Positions 6,850 through 13,629 of a stretch of 38,548 nt of DNA are shown one piece after another (position 1 is the first letter of the stretch; each line of letters starts with the position of its first letter). The translations under genes and the position numbers were made by a program. The stretch lies in assembly GCA_900315955.1 (NCBI GenBank), contig ONBC01000014.1, positions 1-38,548 on the forward strand, written 5' to 3'. This DNA comes from an uncultured Prevotella sp. (GTDB lineage: Bacteria; Bacteroidota; Bacteroidia; Bacteroidales; Bacteroidaceae). The notes under the pieces were generated by a model, which worked only from the letters and a program-made list of their open reading frames with translations, had not been told where the DNA came from and did no database searches.

Positions 6850-6896
6850 CCGCTCTGCACTGCCAACACCAAGAAGGCTGTCCAACGTGAAGAGAT

Positions 6897-7310
6897 ATGG
6901 AAAATAAAGAAATAAGATGGATACAGCGGCTAAGCACCTATAAGAAGGCGTTAGCCCGTCTGACAGAAACAGTGGAGCAATACCACCATAGAGGACTGTC
7001 TGCGCTTGAAAAAGATGGGATGATTCAAAGATTTGAATATACTCAGGAACTTGCATGGAAGGTCTTGAAAAACTATCTTGAATACCAAGGCGGAACAGAG
7101 AAGATGATGGGTTCAAGAGATGTTATCCGACAAGCTGTCGTTTCTGGACTAATCGACAATGCAGCGCCTTGGTTTGACATGTTGGAAAGCAGGAACACCA
7201 CAGCTCATGTCTATGATGAGGAAACGGAGACGAATGTGATAGACCAGATCCTGACAACATTTTATCCGATTCTGAAAGAACTTGCCGCAAAGATGGAAAA
7301 GAGAATTTAA
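6897..7310 (+). CDS. HEPN-domain toxin (HepT-like, HI0074 family nucleotidyltransferase substrate-binding)
   Basis: Helical HEPN protein of the HI0074/HepT type, the partner of a minimal nucleotidyltransferase. In characterised HepT/MntA pairs (type VII toxin-antitoxin) HepT is an RNase whose RX4HXY motif is active, and MntA silences it by AMPylating the motif tyrosine. The motif is intact here: Arg99, His104 and Tyr106 (RNTTAHVY). At 137 aa it is of normal length with no signal or membrane segments. The partner gene starts 2 bases after its stop codon. The pair sits between the glycosyltransferase and the epimerase of the glycan locus and has lower GC than the glycosyltransferase, which suggests acquisition. 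Toxicity is inferred from the family, not shown. Confidence 0.85.
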   Translation: MENKEIRWIQRLSTYKKALARLTETVEQYHHRGLSALEKDGMIQRFEYTQELAWKVLKNYLEYQGGTEKMMGSRDVIRQAVVSGLIDNAAPWFDMLESRNTTAHVYDEETETNVIDQILTTFYPILKELAAKMEKRI

Positions 7311-7312
7311 TC

Positions 7313-7615
7313 ATGCAATATGGACTGAAAGAGCAATATATCGATGAGCTGCGGAGCATTCTTGGTAATATCCCCAGCATTGAGGAGGTCGTGCTGTATG
7401 GCTCGCGCGCCCGCGGCGACTATGGCAGAGGCTCCGACATTGATATCTGCCTTAAAGGAGCGCAGATAACATCTTCAGATGTCGTCAGTCTTAAAACCGC
7501 CCTGTACGAATCCCGGATCCCCTATTTCTTTGACGTGTGTGTATGGGACCATATAAAGAATGAGGATTTCAGGAACAATATCATCAGAGACGGGAAGGTT
7601 ATATACAAGCACTAA
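7313..7615 (+). CDS. Minimal nucleotidyltransferase (MntA-like antitoxin)
   Basis: Pol-beta-fold minimal nucleotidyltransferase of 100 aa. The complete catalytic motif GSX10DXD is present: Gly30-Ser31 and Asp42-Ile-Asp44 in GSRARGDYGRGSDIDI. Relatives (MntA) transfer AMP to a tyrosine of the HEPN partner and so act as an enzymatic antitoxin. The ATG lies 2 bases after the HEPN gene stop, typical of a coupled toxin-antitoxin operon. The order toxin then antitoxin is common in this class. Nothing suggests truncation. Confidence 0.87.
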   Translation: MQYGLKEQYIDELRSILGNIPSIEEVVLYGSRARGDYGRGSDIDICLKGAQITSSDVVSLKTALYESRIPYFFDVCVWDHIKNEDFRNNIIRDGKVIYKH

Positions 7616-7663
7616 AGCGAACGAATACCATCATCCACGTGGTATCAAAAAGTTGCTTTCGGA

Positions 7664-7671
7664 TATTTTTG
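7664..7671 (+). promoter_or_regulatory. Predicted -7 box before the epimerase gene
   Basis: TATTTTTG matches TAnnTTTG and lies 18 bases before the ATG at 7690. No good -33 TTTG is seen at the right distance. It would allow the glycan genes from 7690 onward to be transcribed separately from the toxin-antitoxin pair. Confidence 0.4.
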
Positions 7672-7689
7672 GAATTTAAATAAACTCAG

Positions 7690-8721
7690 ATGAATAAAAA
7701 GGTTGTAGTATTTGGTGCGACCGGAAATTTAGGCGCACCGGTGAGTGTGAAGTTGAAAGCTGACGGCTATGATGTAGTTGCTGTTGGTGGACGGAAGAAT
7801 GACAATGGATTTTTTCAGGAACGAGGAATGAGTTATTACTCCGTCAACATCAAGGATAAGGATTCTTTCCAGGTGTTGGACAACATTGGTGATGTTTATG
7901 CCGTTTGTCATTTCGCAGGCAGCCTTCCCTCACGCTATGCCTATGATCCTCAGGACTTGATAGAGTCGATCACCGTTGGTACACTCAATGTCTTGCTTTT
8001 TATGCTTCAGCATAATTGCAAGAAGATTATCTTCCCTCAAAGCCCTTACGATTTGGCAGAATATTTTGATGGATTCAAGAACGGGGGCAAGTTAGGCCCG
8101 GATCTGCGTCGCGGTTATCCGCTTACTGGTGACCACTCCATCTATGCCATTGCGAAGAATGCTGCTGTAGACCTGATAGAGCATTGTCATGCTACTTATG
8201 GTTTCCAGCGTTTTATCCTTCGTTTTTTCACCATCTATGAGTATCATCCCAACCCCTATCATTATGCCAACTTTCAGCGTCGCATGATGCCCTACAGAAT
8301 GTTGATGGACAGGGCTATGAAGAGCTTGCCCATTGAGATTTGGGGCAACTGCAAGAAGAGAAAGGAAATGGTCTATATTAAGGATTTCGTACAGCTCGTG
8401 TCAAATTGCGTGGCATCAGATATTGAAGGCGGCACTTATAACGTAGGCAATGGCTGGCAGGTGTCGTTAGAAGAGCAAATCAAGGGTATAGTGGAAGTAT
8501 TCTCACCTAAAGACCATCCGTCTGTGATTACTTACGTGAAGGACAAGCCAGACCCATTGGAGAATGCCTTCGACGCAACAAAAACTTTTAAAGAGTTGAA
8601 CTGGAAACCGAAATACTCTTATTTGGACCAGCTGCGTGATTTTAAGAAAGAGATGGAAGAAAATCCGTATGAGCAGTTGTGGGGCAAGCCAGAAGACTAT
8701 CATTTAAGCGACAAGCGGTAG
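7690..8721 (+). CDS. NAD-dependent epimerase/dehydratase (extended SDR)
   Basis: Extended short-chain dehydrogenase/reductase acting on a nucleotide sugar or related substrate. The N-terminal NAD(P)-binding motif is GATGNLG (Gly9-Gly12-Gly15), and the catalytic YxxxK is in SIYAIAKNAAVDL (around residues 153-157). The C-terminal part (YNVGNGWQVSLEEQIKGI...ELNWKPKYSY) is the usual substrate-binding end of UDP-sugar epimerases. At 343 aa it is full length. The sugar transferase gene starts 1 base after its stop, so the two are coupled. Whether it is a 4-epimerase, dehydratase or reductase cannot be told from the sequence. It begins the AT-richer part of the locus. Confidence 0.82.
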   Translation: MNKKVVVFGATGNLGAPVSVKLKADGYDVVAVGGRKNDNGFFQERGMSYYSVNIKDKDSFQVLDNIGDVYAVCHFAGSLPSRYAYDPQDLIESITVGTLNVLLFMLQHNCKKIIFPQSPYDLAEYFDGFKNGGKLGPDLRRGYPLTGDHSIYAIAKNAAVDLIEHCHATYGFQRFILRFFTIYEYHPNPYHYANFQRRMMPYRMLMDRAMKSLPIEIWGNCKKRKEMVYIKDFVQLVSNCVASDIEGGTYNVGNGWQVSLEEQIKGIVEVFSPKDHPSVITYVKDKPDPLENAFDATKTFKELNWKPKYSYLDQLRDFKKEMEENPYEQLWGKPEDYHLSDKR

Positions 8722-8722
8722 T

Positions 8723-9340
8723 ATGTATCAGCATTTCGTTAAAAGATTATTAGACATCGTACTTTCTTTGTCGGCTATCATTGTTCTGTCGCCCATCATG
8801 ATAATCGTTTCCGTTCTCCTTTATTTCGCAAACGAGGGAGCCGGCGTGTTCTTTCTCCAGCCCAGACCTGGATATAAAGGTAAGATCTTCAAGGTCATTA
8901 AGTTTAAGACCATGAACGACAAGAAAGGACCGGATGGAAAATTATTGCTGGACACTCTCAGAATCACACCGATAGGGAAATTTGTAAGAAACACTTCGCT
9001 TGATGAGCTCCCACAGCTCTTCAATGTTCTCAAAGGCGACATGAGTTTGATAGGTCCCCGCCCGCTTTTGGTTAAGTATTTGCCGCTCTATTCCAAGGAA
9101 CAGATGCGTCGCCACGATGTGCGTCCGGGAATTACGGGCTGGGCTCAATGTCATGGGAGAAATGCAATGACGTGGCAAAAGAAGTTTGAACTGGATGTGT
9201 GGTATGTTGATCATATCTCCTTCTTAACCGACCTCACGGTAATTTGGGACACTATTAAAACAGTACTCAAGCGGGAAGGTATCAATACGAATAATGCAAC
9301 GACTGCTGCGACAATGGAGGAATTCAATGGACACAACTAA
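8723..9340 (+). CDS. Initiating sugar-phosphate transferase (PglC/WcaJ-type)
   Basis: Bacterial sugar transferase (PF02397) that moves a sugar-1-phosphate from a UDP-sugar to undecaprenyl phosphate, the first membrane step of glycan assembly. It is the short monotopic form of 205 aa: an N-terminal membrane-embedded hairpin (LLDIVLSLSAIIVLSPIMII, with the helix-breaking Ser-Pro), then KVIKFKTMN, SLDELPQLFNVLKGDMSLIG with the catalytic Asp-Glu, GPRPLL, and RPGITGWAQ. It overlaps the decarboxylase gene by 14 bases. Similar PglC enzymes prefer diNAcBac- or amino-sugar donors, which would fit the DegT aminotransferase later in the locus; that link is inference. Confidence 0.9.
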   Translation: MYQHFVKRLLDIVLSLSAIIVLSPIMIIVSVLLYFANEGAGVFFLQPRPGYKGKIFKVIKFKTMNDKKGPDGKLLLDTLRITPIGKFVRNTSLDELPQLFNVLKGDMSLIGPRPLLVKYLPLYSKEQMRRHDVRPGITGWAQCHGRNAMTWQKKFELDVWYVDHISFLTDLTVIWDTIKTVLKREGINTNNATTAATMEEFNGHN

Positions 9341-10520
9341 ACAGAAATTGTCAACCCCTTGTTTCATTCTCGATGAAGAAGAACTTGTTAGGAATATCAA
9401 CGAGTTTAGGACTGCACTCGAGTCTCGATTCAAAAGCGCGGTTATAGGCTATTCCGTTAAGACAAACTCGCTACCGGCTGTTTTGCAAATAGCCAAAGAT
9501 CATGGGTGCTACGCGGAGGTGGTATCGTATCATGAGTACTCCCTTGCCTTGAGGGTGGGCTTTGACAAACGGCATATTATATATAATGGACCGCTTAAAT
9601 CTAAGGAAACATTCCTTCAGGCCGTTAAGAATGGAGCCATAGTGAATGTTGAATGTTGGCGCGAGATAGAATGGCTACGCGAATTGCCTCACGACCAGCA
9701 TTATAAGGTTGGCATTAGACTTAATATCAATATCTCCAAGGTTTCTCCAGAGGATGCCGACGGTCCCGACGATGATAATCGTTTCGGATTTTCGTATGAA
9801 TCGGGAGATTTCGGACGAGCAGTAGACGATATTTTGGCGATAGACAATATTAAAATCGTAGGCATACATACTCATAGGGAGCCTAAGACTCGGAGTGTGG
9901 GTTTCTATAAGAGAGTGATAGCTTATGTCTCCAGCATAATCTTAGATTCTAAATTGAATTTATCGTATTGGGACTTGGGTGGTGGCTTCTTCGGTATTAT
10001 GCCAGGAAAACCAACATATCAGCAATATGTAGATGGTTTCTATGAAGCAATGCCCGAAAAACTGAGGAATATAGCGATAGTGGTTGAGCCTGGCAATGCC
10101 GTTGTGGCCTCAGCTTTTGATTATCTGATGCAAGTAATCGATGTGAAGGAGCATGACGGCCGTTACTATGTCTGCACAGACGGAACGAGAAATGATGTGG
10201 ATCCTTTCTTCCACAAATCCGATTACTTTAAGGAATTCTTATTGGACGATTCCAAAGAGCATTCTTTAGCAGACAATCCACAAATCGTCAGCGGATTGTC
10301 GTGCTTGGAATATGATCGACTTTTTGAGATGCCCAAGGGGTCTCCTAAATTGATTTGCGGAGACAGAATTCTTTTCCATCGAGTAGGTGCTTACACAATG
10401 ACGCTTTCACCTTTGTTTATCCATTATTTCCCTAATGTATATTTGCAGCAAGAAGGCAGATATTCTCTGTTGAGAGAAGAATGGGACGTAGACCAATTTA
10501 TAGCTAATAATAGATATTAA
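9327..10520 (+). CDS. Fold-type III PLP-dependent decarboxylase (DAP/Orn/Arg decarboxylase-like)
   Basis: Alanine-racemase-fold PLP enzyme related to diaminopimelate and carboxynorspermidine decarboxylases. Lys45 in GYSVKTN is the PLP-binding lysine. GGGFFG (about residue 216-221) and EPGNAVVASAF bind the phosphate. GLSCLEYDRLF has the Cys-x-x-x-Asp contributed across the dimer, and GAYTMTLSPLF carries the conserved Tyr. The start at 9327 begins just before the family's TPCFILDEEEL; a longer frame from 9294 would lie inside the sugar transferase. At 397 aa it is of normal length. Lying between a sugar transferase and two ATP-grasp genes, it is unlikely to be the housekeeping LysA. It may supply an unusual amine or D-amino acid for glycan decoration (inference). 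Confidence 0.82.
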   Translation: MDTTKQKLSTPCFILDEEELVRNINEFRTALESRFKSAVIGYSVKTNSLPAVLQIAKDHGCYAEVVSYHEYSLALRVGFDKRHIIYNGPLKSKETFLQAVKNGAIVNVECWREIEWLRELPHDQHYKVGIRLNINISKVSPEDADGPDDDNRFGFSYESGDFGRAVDDILAIDNIKIVGIHTHREPKTRSVGFYKRVIAYVSSIILDSKLNLSYWDLGGGFFGIMPGKPTYQQYVDGFYEAMPEKLRNIAIVVEPGNAVVASAFDYLMQVIDVKEHDGRYYVCTDGTRNDVDPFFHKSDYFKEFLLDDSKEHSLADNPQIVSGLSCLEYDRLFEMPKGSPKLICGDRILFHRVGAYTMTLSPLFIHYFPNVYLQQEGRYSLLREEWDVDQFIANNRY

Positions 10521-10523
10521 AAT

Positions 10524-11525
10524 ATGAGTAGTATACTTTTTTGTAGTGCCGGGAGAAGGAACTCCTTGCTTCAAGATGTCAGAAAATCGTTGAACGGTTC
10601 TTATGACATCATCGCAACAGACTTAAGTCCTGTTGCACCGGCTCTTTTTGAGGCAGACAAGGCCTTTCTCGTGCCAAGAATAGACGCGCCAGATTATTTT
10701 AGGACGATTCTTAAAATCTGCCAAGAGAACGAAGTGAAGGCCATTACGACCTTGATAGACCCTGAGATAGAACTGCTTGCAAGCCATCGGGAGGAACTCT
10801 TGTCTAAGGGTGTGCTTCCGCTCTGTCCCTCCAAGGAAACGGCCCATTTATGTTTCAACAAGTATGAGATGTTTCGTCATCTTTCTCAAAAGCATGTGCG
10901 CACGGTCTTGACTTACAACAGTCTGGAAAGTTTCAAGGAAGGCTTGGATAAAGGAGAAATAGCTTTTCCTGTGTTTATGAAGCCTATCTCCGGCAGCGGT
11001 AGCGTGGGAATAGGGAAAGTGAATAATTGGGAAGAAGCTGTGGAGAAGTTCAACGACCATCGTTTCACCTACATCATTCAAGAGTTGATGACAGGAGGTG
11101 ACTGTGATGCTGATGTCTACGTCGACTGCTATTCTCACAAGCCTGTGGCAATCTTTTCAAAACGTAAGATAGAGAGCCGTATTGGAGGTGCCAGTAAAAC
11201 CATTTCTTTCAAAGATCCCAAACTATTCGCCTTTGTAGAGGAAGTATGCGATGTGCTGGAACTGAATGGCCCCTGTGACATGGACTTCTTTATAAAAGAT
11301 GGTGAATACTATCTATCTGAAATCAACCCACGGTTTGGTGGTGCCTATCTCCATGCTTATGGTGCAGGAGTGGACTTCGTAAAGTTGATTATGAATAATA
11401 TTGTTGGAAAGGAAAATAAGTCCATCATTGGCAATTACGACGAGGATGTAATCATGATGATGTATGATGCCGTGGTGATAACAACTAAAAATCAACTGCT
11501 TTCCGATAATTTCGACCTGTTATAA
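10524..11525 (+). CDS. ATP-grasp ligase (carbamoyl-phosphate synthase-like, PylC-type)
   Basis: ATP-grasp enzyme that activates a carboxylate as acyl phosphate and joins it to an amine. It has a Rossmann-like N-domain (MSSILFCSAGRRNSLL), then the ATP-grasp core: PVFMKPISGSGSVGIGKV (ATP-binding lysine and glycine-rich loop, about residues 148-165), YIIQELMTGGDCDADVYVD, GPCDMDFFIKDGEYYLSEINPRFGG (metal-binding Asp and Glu-x-Asn). At 333 aa it is complete. It starts 3 bases after the decarboxylase stop, so it is in the same operon. It resembles the proteins found with capsule genes that attach amino acids to sugars or make small peptides. Substrates are unknown. Confidence 0.83.
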   Translation: MSSILFCSAGRRNSLLQDVRKSLNGSYDIIATDLSPVAPALFEADKAFLVPRIDAPDYFRTILKICQENEVKAITTLIDPEIELLASHREELLSKGVLPLCPSKETAHLCFNKYEMFRHLSQKHVRTVLTYNSLESFKEGLDKGEIAFPVFMKPISGSGSVGIGKVNNWEEAVEKFNDHRFTYIIQELMTGGDCDADVYVDCYSHKPVAIFSKRKIESRIGGASKTISFKDPKLFAFVEEVCDVLELNGPCDMDFFIKDGEYYLSEINPRFGGAYLHAYGAGVDFVKLIMNNIVGKENKSIIGNYDEDVIMMMYDAVVITTKNQLLSDNFDLL

Positions 11526-11536
11526 AGCATTGGGAA

Positions 11537-11956
11537 ATGAATATCTATTTGCAATATATAAAGAAGACTTACCGTCTTCTCAATTCCCTTTCTAAAGAAG
11601 AGCATGTTTCGCGCATCTATTGTTTCCTCGATTATTTTGGAGCACTGATACGCCATTCGTGCCTTATCCGTCAATATGTCTATGGAGAATTTTGGCGAAT
11701 GAGCGGTCCGCAGCGAAAGAAGATGATGACTTACGGCCGTATCTGCAAGCTGTTCAACCTTCTTAACAAGAAAGACTACATCCACTTCTTGGAAAACAAG
11801 AGTGATTTTAATACCAGGTTCAAAGCTTTTGTCCATCGTGACTGGCTGTATGTTACCTCTGCTACTTTAGATGAATTTCTAAAGTTCTCCTATCAGCACC
11901 AGACGGTAGTTGTGAAACCTTTACGAGGTGTAGAAGGGGGGGGGTACGTAAACTGA
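11537..11956 (+). CDS. Sugar-transfer-associated ATP-grasp protein, N-terminal part (frameshifted)
   Basis: First 139 codons of a second ATP-grasp gene, resembling the family often found in polysaccharide loci (PF14397, ATPgrasp_ST). The frame breaks in a run of nine Gs at 11936-11944, inside KPLRGVEGGG, the start of the nucleotide-binding loop, and ends at TGA 11954-11956. With 10 Gs the reading would continue as GGGVRKLMIPND and join the downstream frame, giving one protein of about 321 aa; 7 Gs would also work, 8 would not. The break may be a phase-off allele, a sequencing undercall, or a true mutation. It follows the other ATP-grasp gene by 11 bases. The N-terminal fragment alone lacks catalytic residues. 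Confidence 0.8.
   Translation: MNIYLQYIKKTYRLLNSLSKEEHVSRIYCFLDYFGALIRHSCLIRQYVYGEFWRMSGPQRKKMMTYGRICKLFNLLNKKDYIHFLENKSDFNTRFKAFVHRDWLYVTSATLDEFLKFSYQHQTVVVKPLRGVEGGGYVN
11936..11944 (+). repeat. Poly-G tract (9 G) breaking the ATP-grasp gene
   Basis: Nine consecutive Gs start exactly at a codon boundary of the 11537 frame. The downstream frame (ATG 11956 onward) is in register only if the run is 7 or 10. Such G-runs are classical slippage sites, and this one is at the point where the family needs a glycine-rich loop. Confidence 0.85.
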
Positions 11957-12501
11957 TGATACCAAATGACATTGAAGATCGCAAAAAAGTCTTTAATGAG
12001 TTAAAGAATGAAGATGTGTTAATAGAAGAAGTGATTAAACAGCATCATGACATGTGCTTCGGTAATACTTCTGTCAACACGATACGTACGCATACCATTC
12101 TTGATAAAGATGGGAAGGCACACGTGATAAAGGCCATTCTGCGGGCTGGAGTGGGTTCAACCATTGTCGATAATTATGCAAAGGGTGGTGCCATCTATGA
12201 AGTAGATATCAAAGAAGGCATCGTCTGCACTTATGGAAAGAATCATGCTGGAGAAAAGATAATTAAACATCCTCAAACTGATATTGTGATGCTTGGCCGC
12301 AAGATCCCTCATTGGGACGAGGTCGTGGCTATCAGCAAGCGGGCAGCAGAGTGTCTGCCGGAGATTAGGTTCATAGGTTGGGACGTTGCAATAGGCGAGG
12401 ATGGAGTACAATTGATTGAAGGCAATCACAACCCAGATTATGAACTTATGGAGTTCTTTGGGAGTCGTGGGTACTATGAGATTATCAAGAAGTATATTTA
12501 G
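11956..12501 (+). CDS. Sugar-transfer-associated ATP-grasp protein, C-terminal part (frameshifted)
   Basis: Remaining 181 codons of the second ATP-grasp gene. It carries the core of the fold: VLIEEVIKQH (adenine-side Glu), NTSVNTIRTHTI (a hallmark of ATPgrasp_ST), GWDVAIGEDGVQLIEGNHNPDY (metal-binding Asp, Glu and Asn). The ATG at 11956 overlaps the upstream TGA as TGATG, so limited re-initiation could occur, but the product would lack the glycine-rich loop and N-domain and would probably be inactive. A complete enzyme requires a change in the G-run. In function it would join a carboxylate to an amine in glycan biosynthesis; the substrate is unknown. Confidence 0.8.
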   Translation: MIPNDIEDRKKVFNELKNEDVLIEEVIKQHHDMCFGNTSVNTIRTHTILDKDGKAHVIKAILRAGVGSTIVDNYAKGGAIYEVDIKEGIVCTYGKNHAGEKIIKHPQTDIVMLGRKIPHWDEVVAISKRAAECLPEIRFIGWDVAIGEDGVQLIEGNHNPDYELMEFFGSRGYYEIIKKYI

Positions 12502-12605
12502 ATGATCGCCTGCACCGTTCTTGGCAGGAAGATGAATTATGGTGGTGAGCAGATTTAGAAACAATTTTTATCTTGAAGCAGGTGGTCAATATAGGATAAA
12601 AACAG

Positions 12606-12613
12606 TATCTTTG
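12606..12613 (+). promoter_or_regulatory. Predicted -7 box before the PDDEXK transposase-like gene
   Basis: TATCTTTG fits TAnnTTTG exactly and lies 17 bases before the ATG at 12631. No clear -33 element is seen at 19-21 bases. It suggests the gene has its own promoter within the glycan locus. Confidence 0.45.
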
Positions 12614-12630
12614 CAACACAGGTTTTAAAG

Positions 12631-13623
12631 ATGTCAGATATGATATACGTAGCCAATCCTATTTACGACTCCGTGTTCAAATATCTCATGGAGGACGAGC
12701 GTGTGGCCAGGACAGTGCTGTCGGCATTGCTGAAGAAGGATGTTGTCAGTGTTGAGCTTCGTCCGCACGAGTATGCCAACGAGACCAACGACAAGATCTC
12801 GATGTTCCGTATCGACTTCGGTGCCCGTATCCGAACGGGTGAGAACGAGACGAAACTCATCCTTATAGAACTTCAGAAGACGTGGGTAGAGACGGAGACC
12901 CTTCGCTTCCGTCAGTATCTTGGCGCCCAATACAGTGACAAGAACAATATCGACAGACAGGAGGGTTGCCATAAGGGTTTTGCCTACCCGATGGTGACCA
13001 TCTATATCATGGGCCACCGGGTCGGCGACATTGACGTTCCCGTGCTTTATGTAAGCCACAAGGCTTACGACTATGAAGGACGTGAGGTGACTAAAGGCAT
13101 GCCGGATCCCTTTGTAGAGAGTCTTGTACATGACAGCATCATCGTCCAAATCCCGTTGCTCCATGGTGTTATCAACAACCGCCTTGACGAGGTGCTCAGT
13201 GTGCTGGATCAGACGAAGCGCGACAAGGATGATCCTCATCTGCTCTGTCTCGATGAGTCGAGATATACCGACAGCAGTGATATGAACTATATTGTCCACC
13301 GTCTCACCGCCGCCGCGTCCAATCCGCAGATGCGTCAGAATATGAATGTGGAGGATGAGTATTACTCAGCCATCGAGGACCGTGACACTGCCATCATGAG
13401 CCGTGACAAAAAGATTAAGGAGCAGGACGGCAAGATCAAGGAGCAGGACGGCAAGATCAAGGAGCAGGACGGCAAGATCAAGGAGCAGGACGGCAAGATC
13501 AAGGAGCAGGACGAACGGTTGAATACACAGACAGCACAGTTGAATAATTTGAAACGCATATTGAAGGAACAAGGCTTCTCAGATGCTCAGATTGAGCAGA
13601 TGATGAGCAAGAAGGATAAGTAA
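12631..13623 (+). CDS. Rpn family recombination-promoting nuclease / PD-(D/E)XK transposase-like protein
   Basis: Member of the Rpn/PDDEXK_2 family (PF12784), nuclease-fold proteins related to transposases; characterised Rpn proteins cut DNA and promote RecA-independent recombination. The N-terminus NPIYDSVFKYLMEDERVARTVL is the family signature. The active-site Asp is in FRIDFGARI and the ExQ in ILIELQKTW, followed by RFRQYLGAQY. The C-terminal 80 residues are a predicted coiled coil with five copies of the 7-residue unit KIKEQDG, made by a 21-bp tandem repeat. At 330 aa it is of usual length. It interrupts the glycan locus between the ATP-grasp and aminotransferase genes and has its own -7 box, consistent with a mobile insertion. 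Confidence 0.88.
   Translation: MSDMIYVANPIYDSVFKYLMEDERVARTVLSALLKKDVVSVELRPHEYANETNDKISMFRIDFGARIRTGENETKLILIELQKTWVETETLRFRQYLGAQYSDKNNIDRQEGCHKGFAYPMVTIYIMGHRVGDIDVPVLYVSHKAYDYEGREVTKGMPDPFVESLVHDSIIVQIPLLHGVINNRLDEVLSVLDQTKRDKDDPHLLCLDESRYTDSSDMNYIVHRLTAAASNPQMRQNMNVEDEYYSAIEDRDTAIMSRDKKIKEQDGKIKEQDGKIKEQDGKIKEQDGKIKEQDERLNTQTAQLNNLKRILKEQGFSDAQIEQMMSKKDK
13411..13515 (+). repeat. 21-bp tandem repeat in coding sequence (5 units)
   Basis: Five units of AAGATCAAGGAGCAGGACGG plus C begin at 13411, 13432, 13453, 13474 and 13495; the first differs by one base (ATT) and the last ends GAA. The three middle units are identical. Each adds one heptad (KIKEQDG) to the coiled coil, so copy-number changes keep the frame. 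Confidence 0.95.
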
Positions 13624-13629
13624 CAAATC

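Noticed and set aside
11936-11956. Programmed ribosomal frameshifting at the G-run instead of phase variation
   Set aside because: A G-run without a known slippery heptamer or an obvious downstream structure is weak support; DNA slippage or a sequencing error is simpler. Not excluded.
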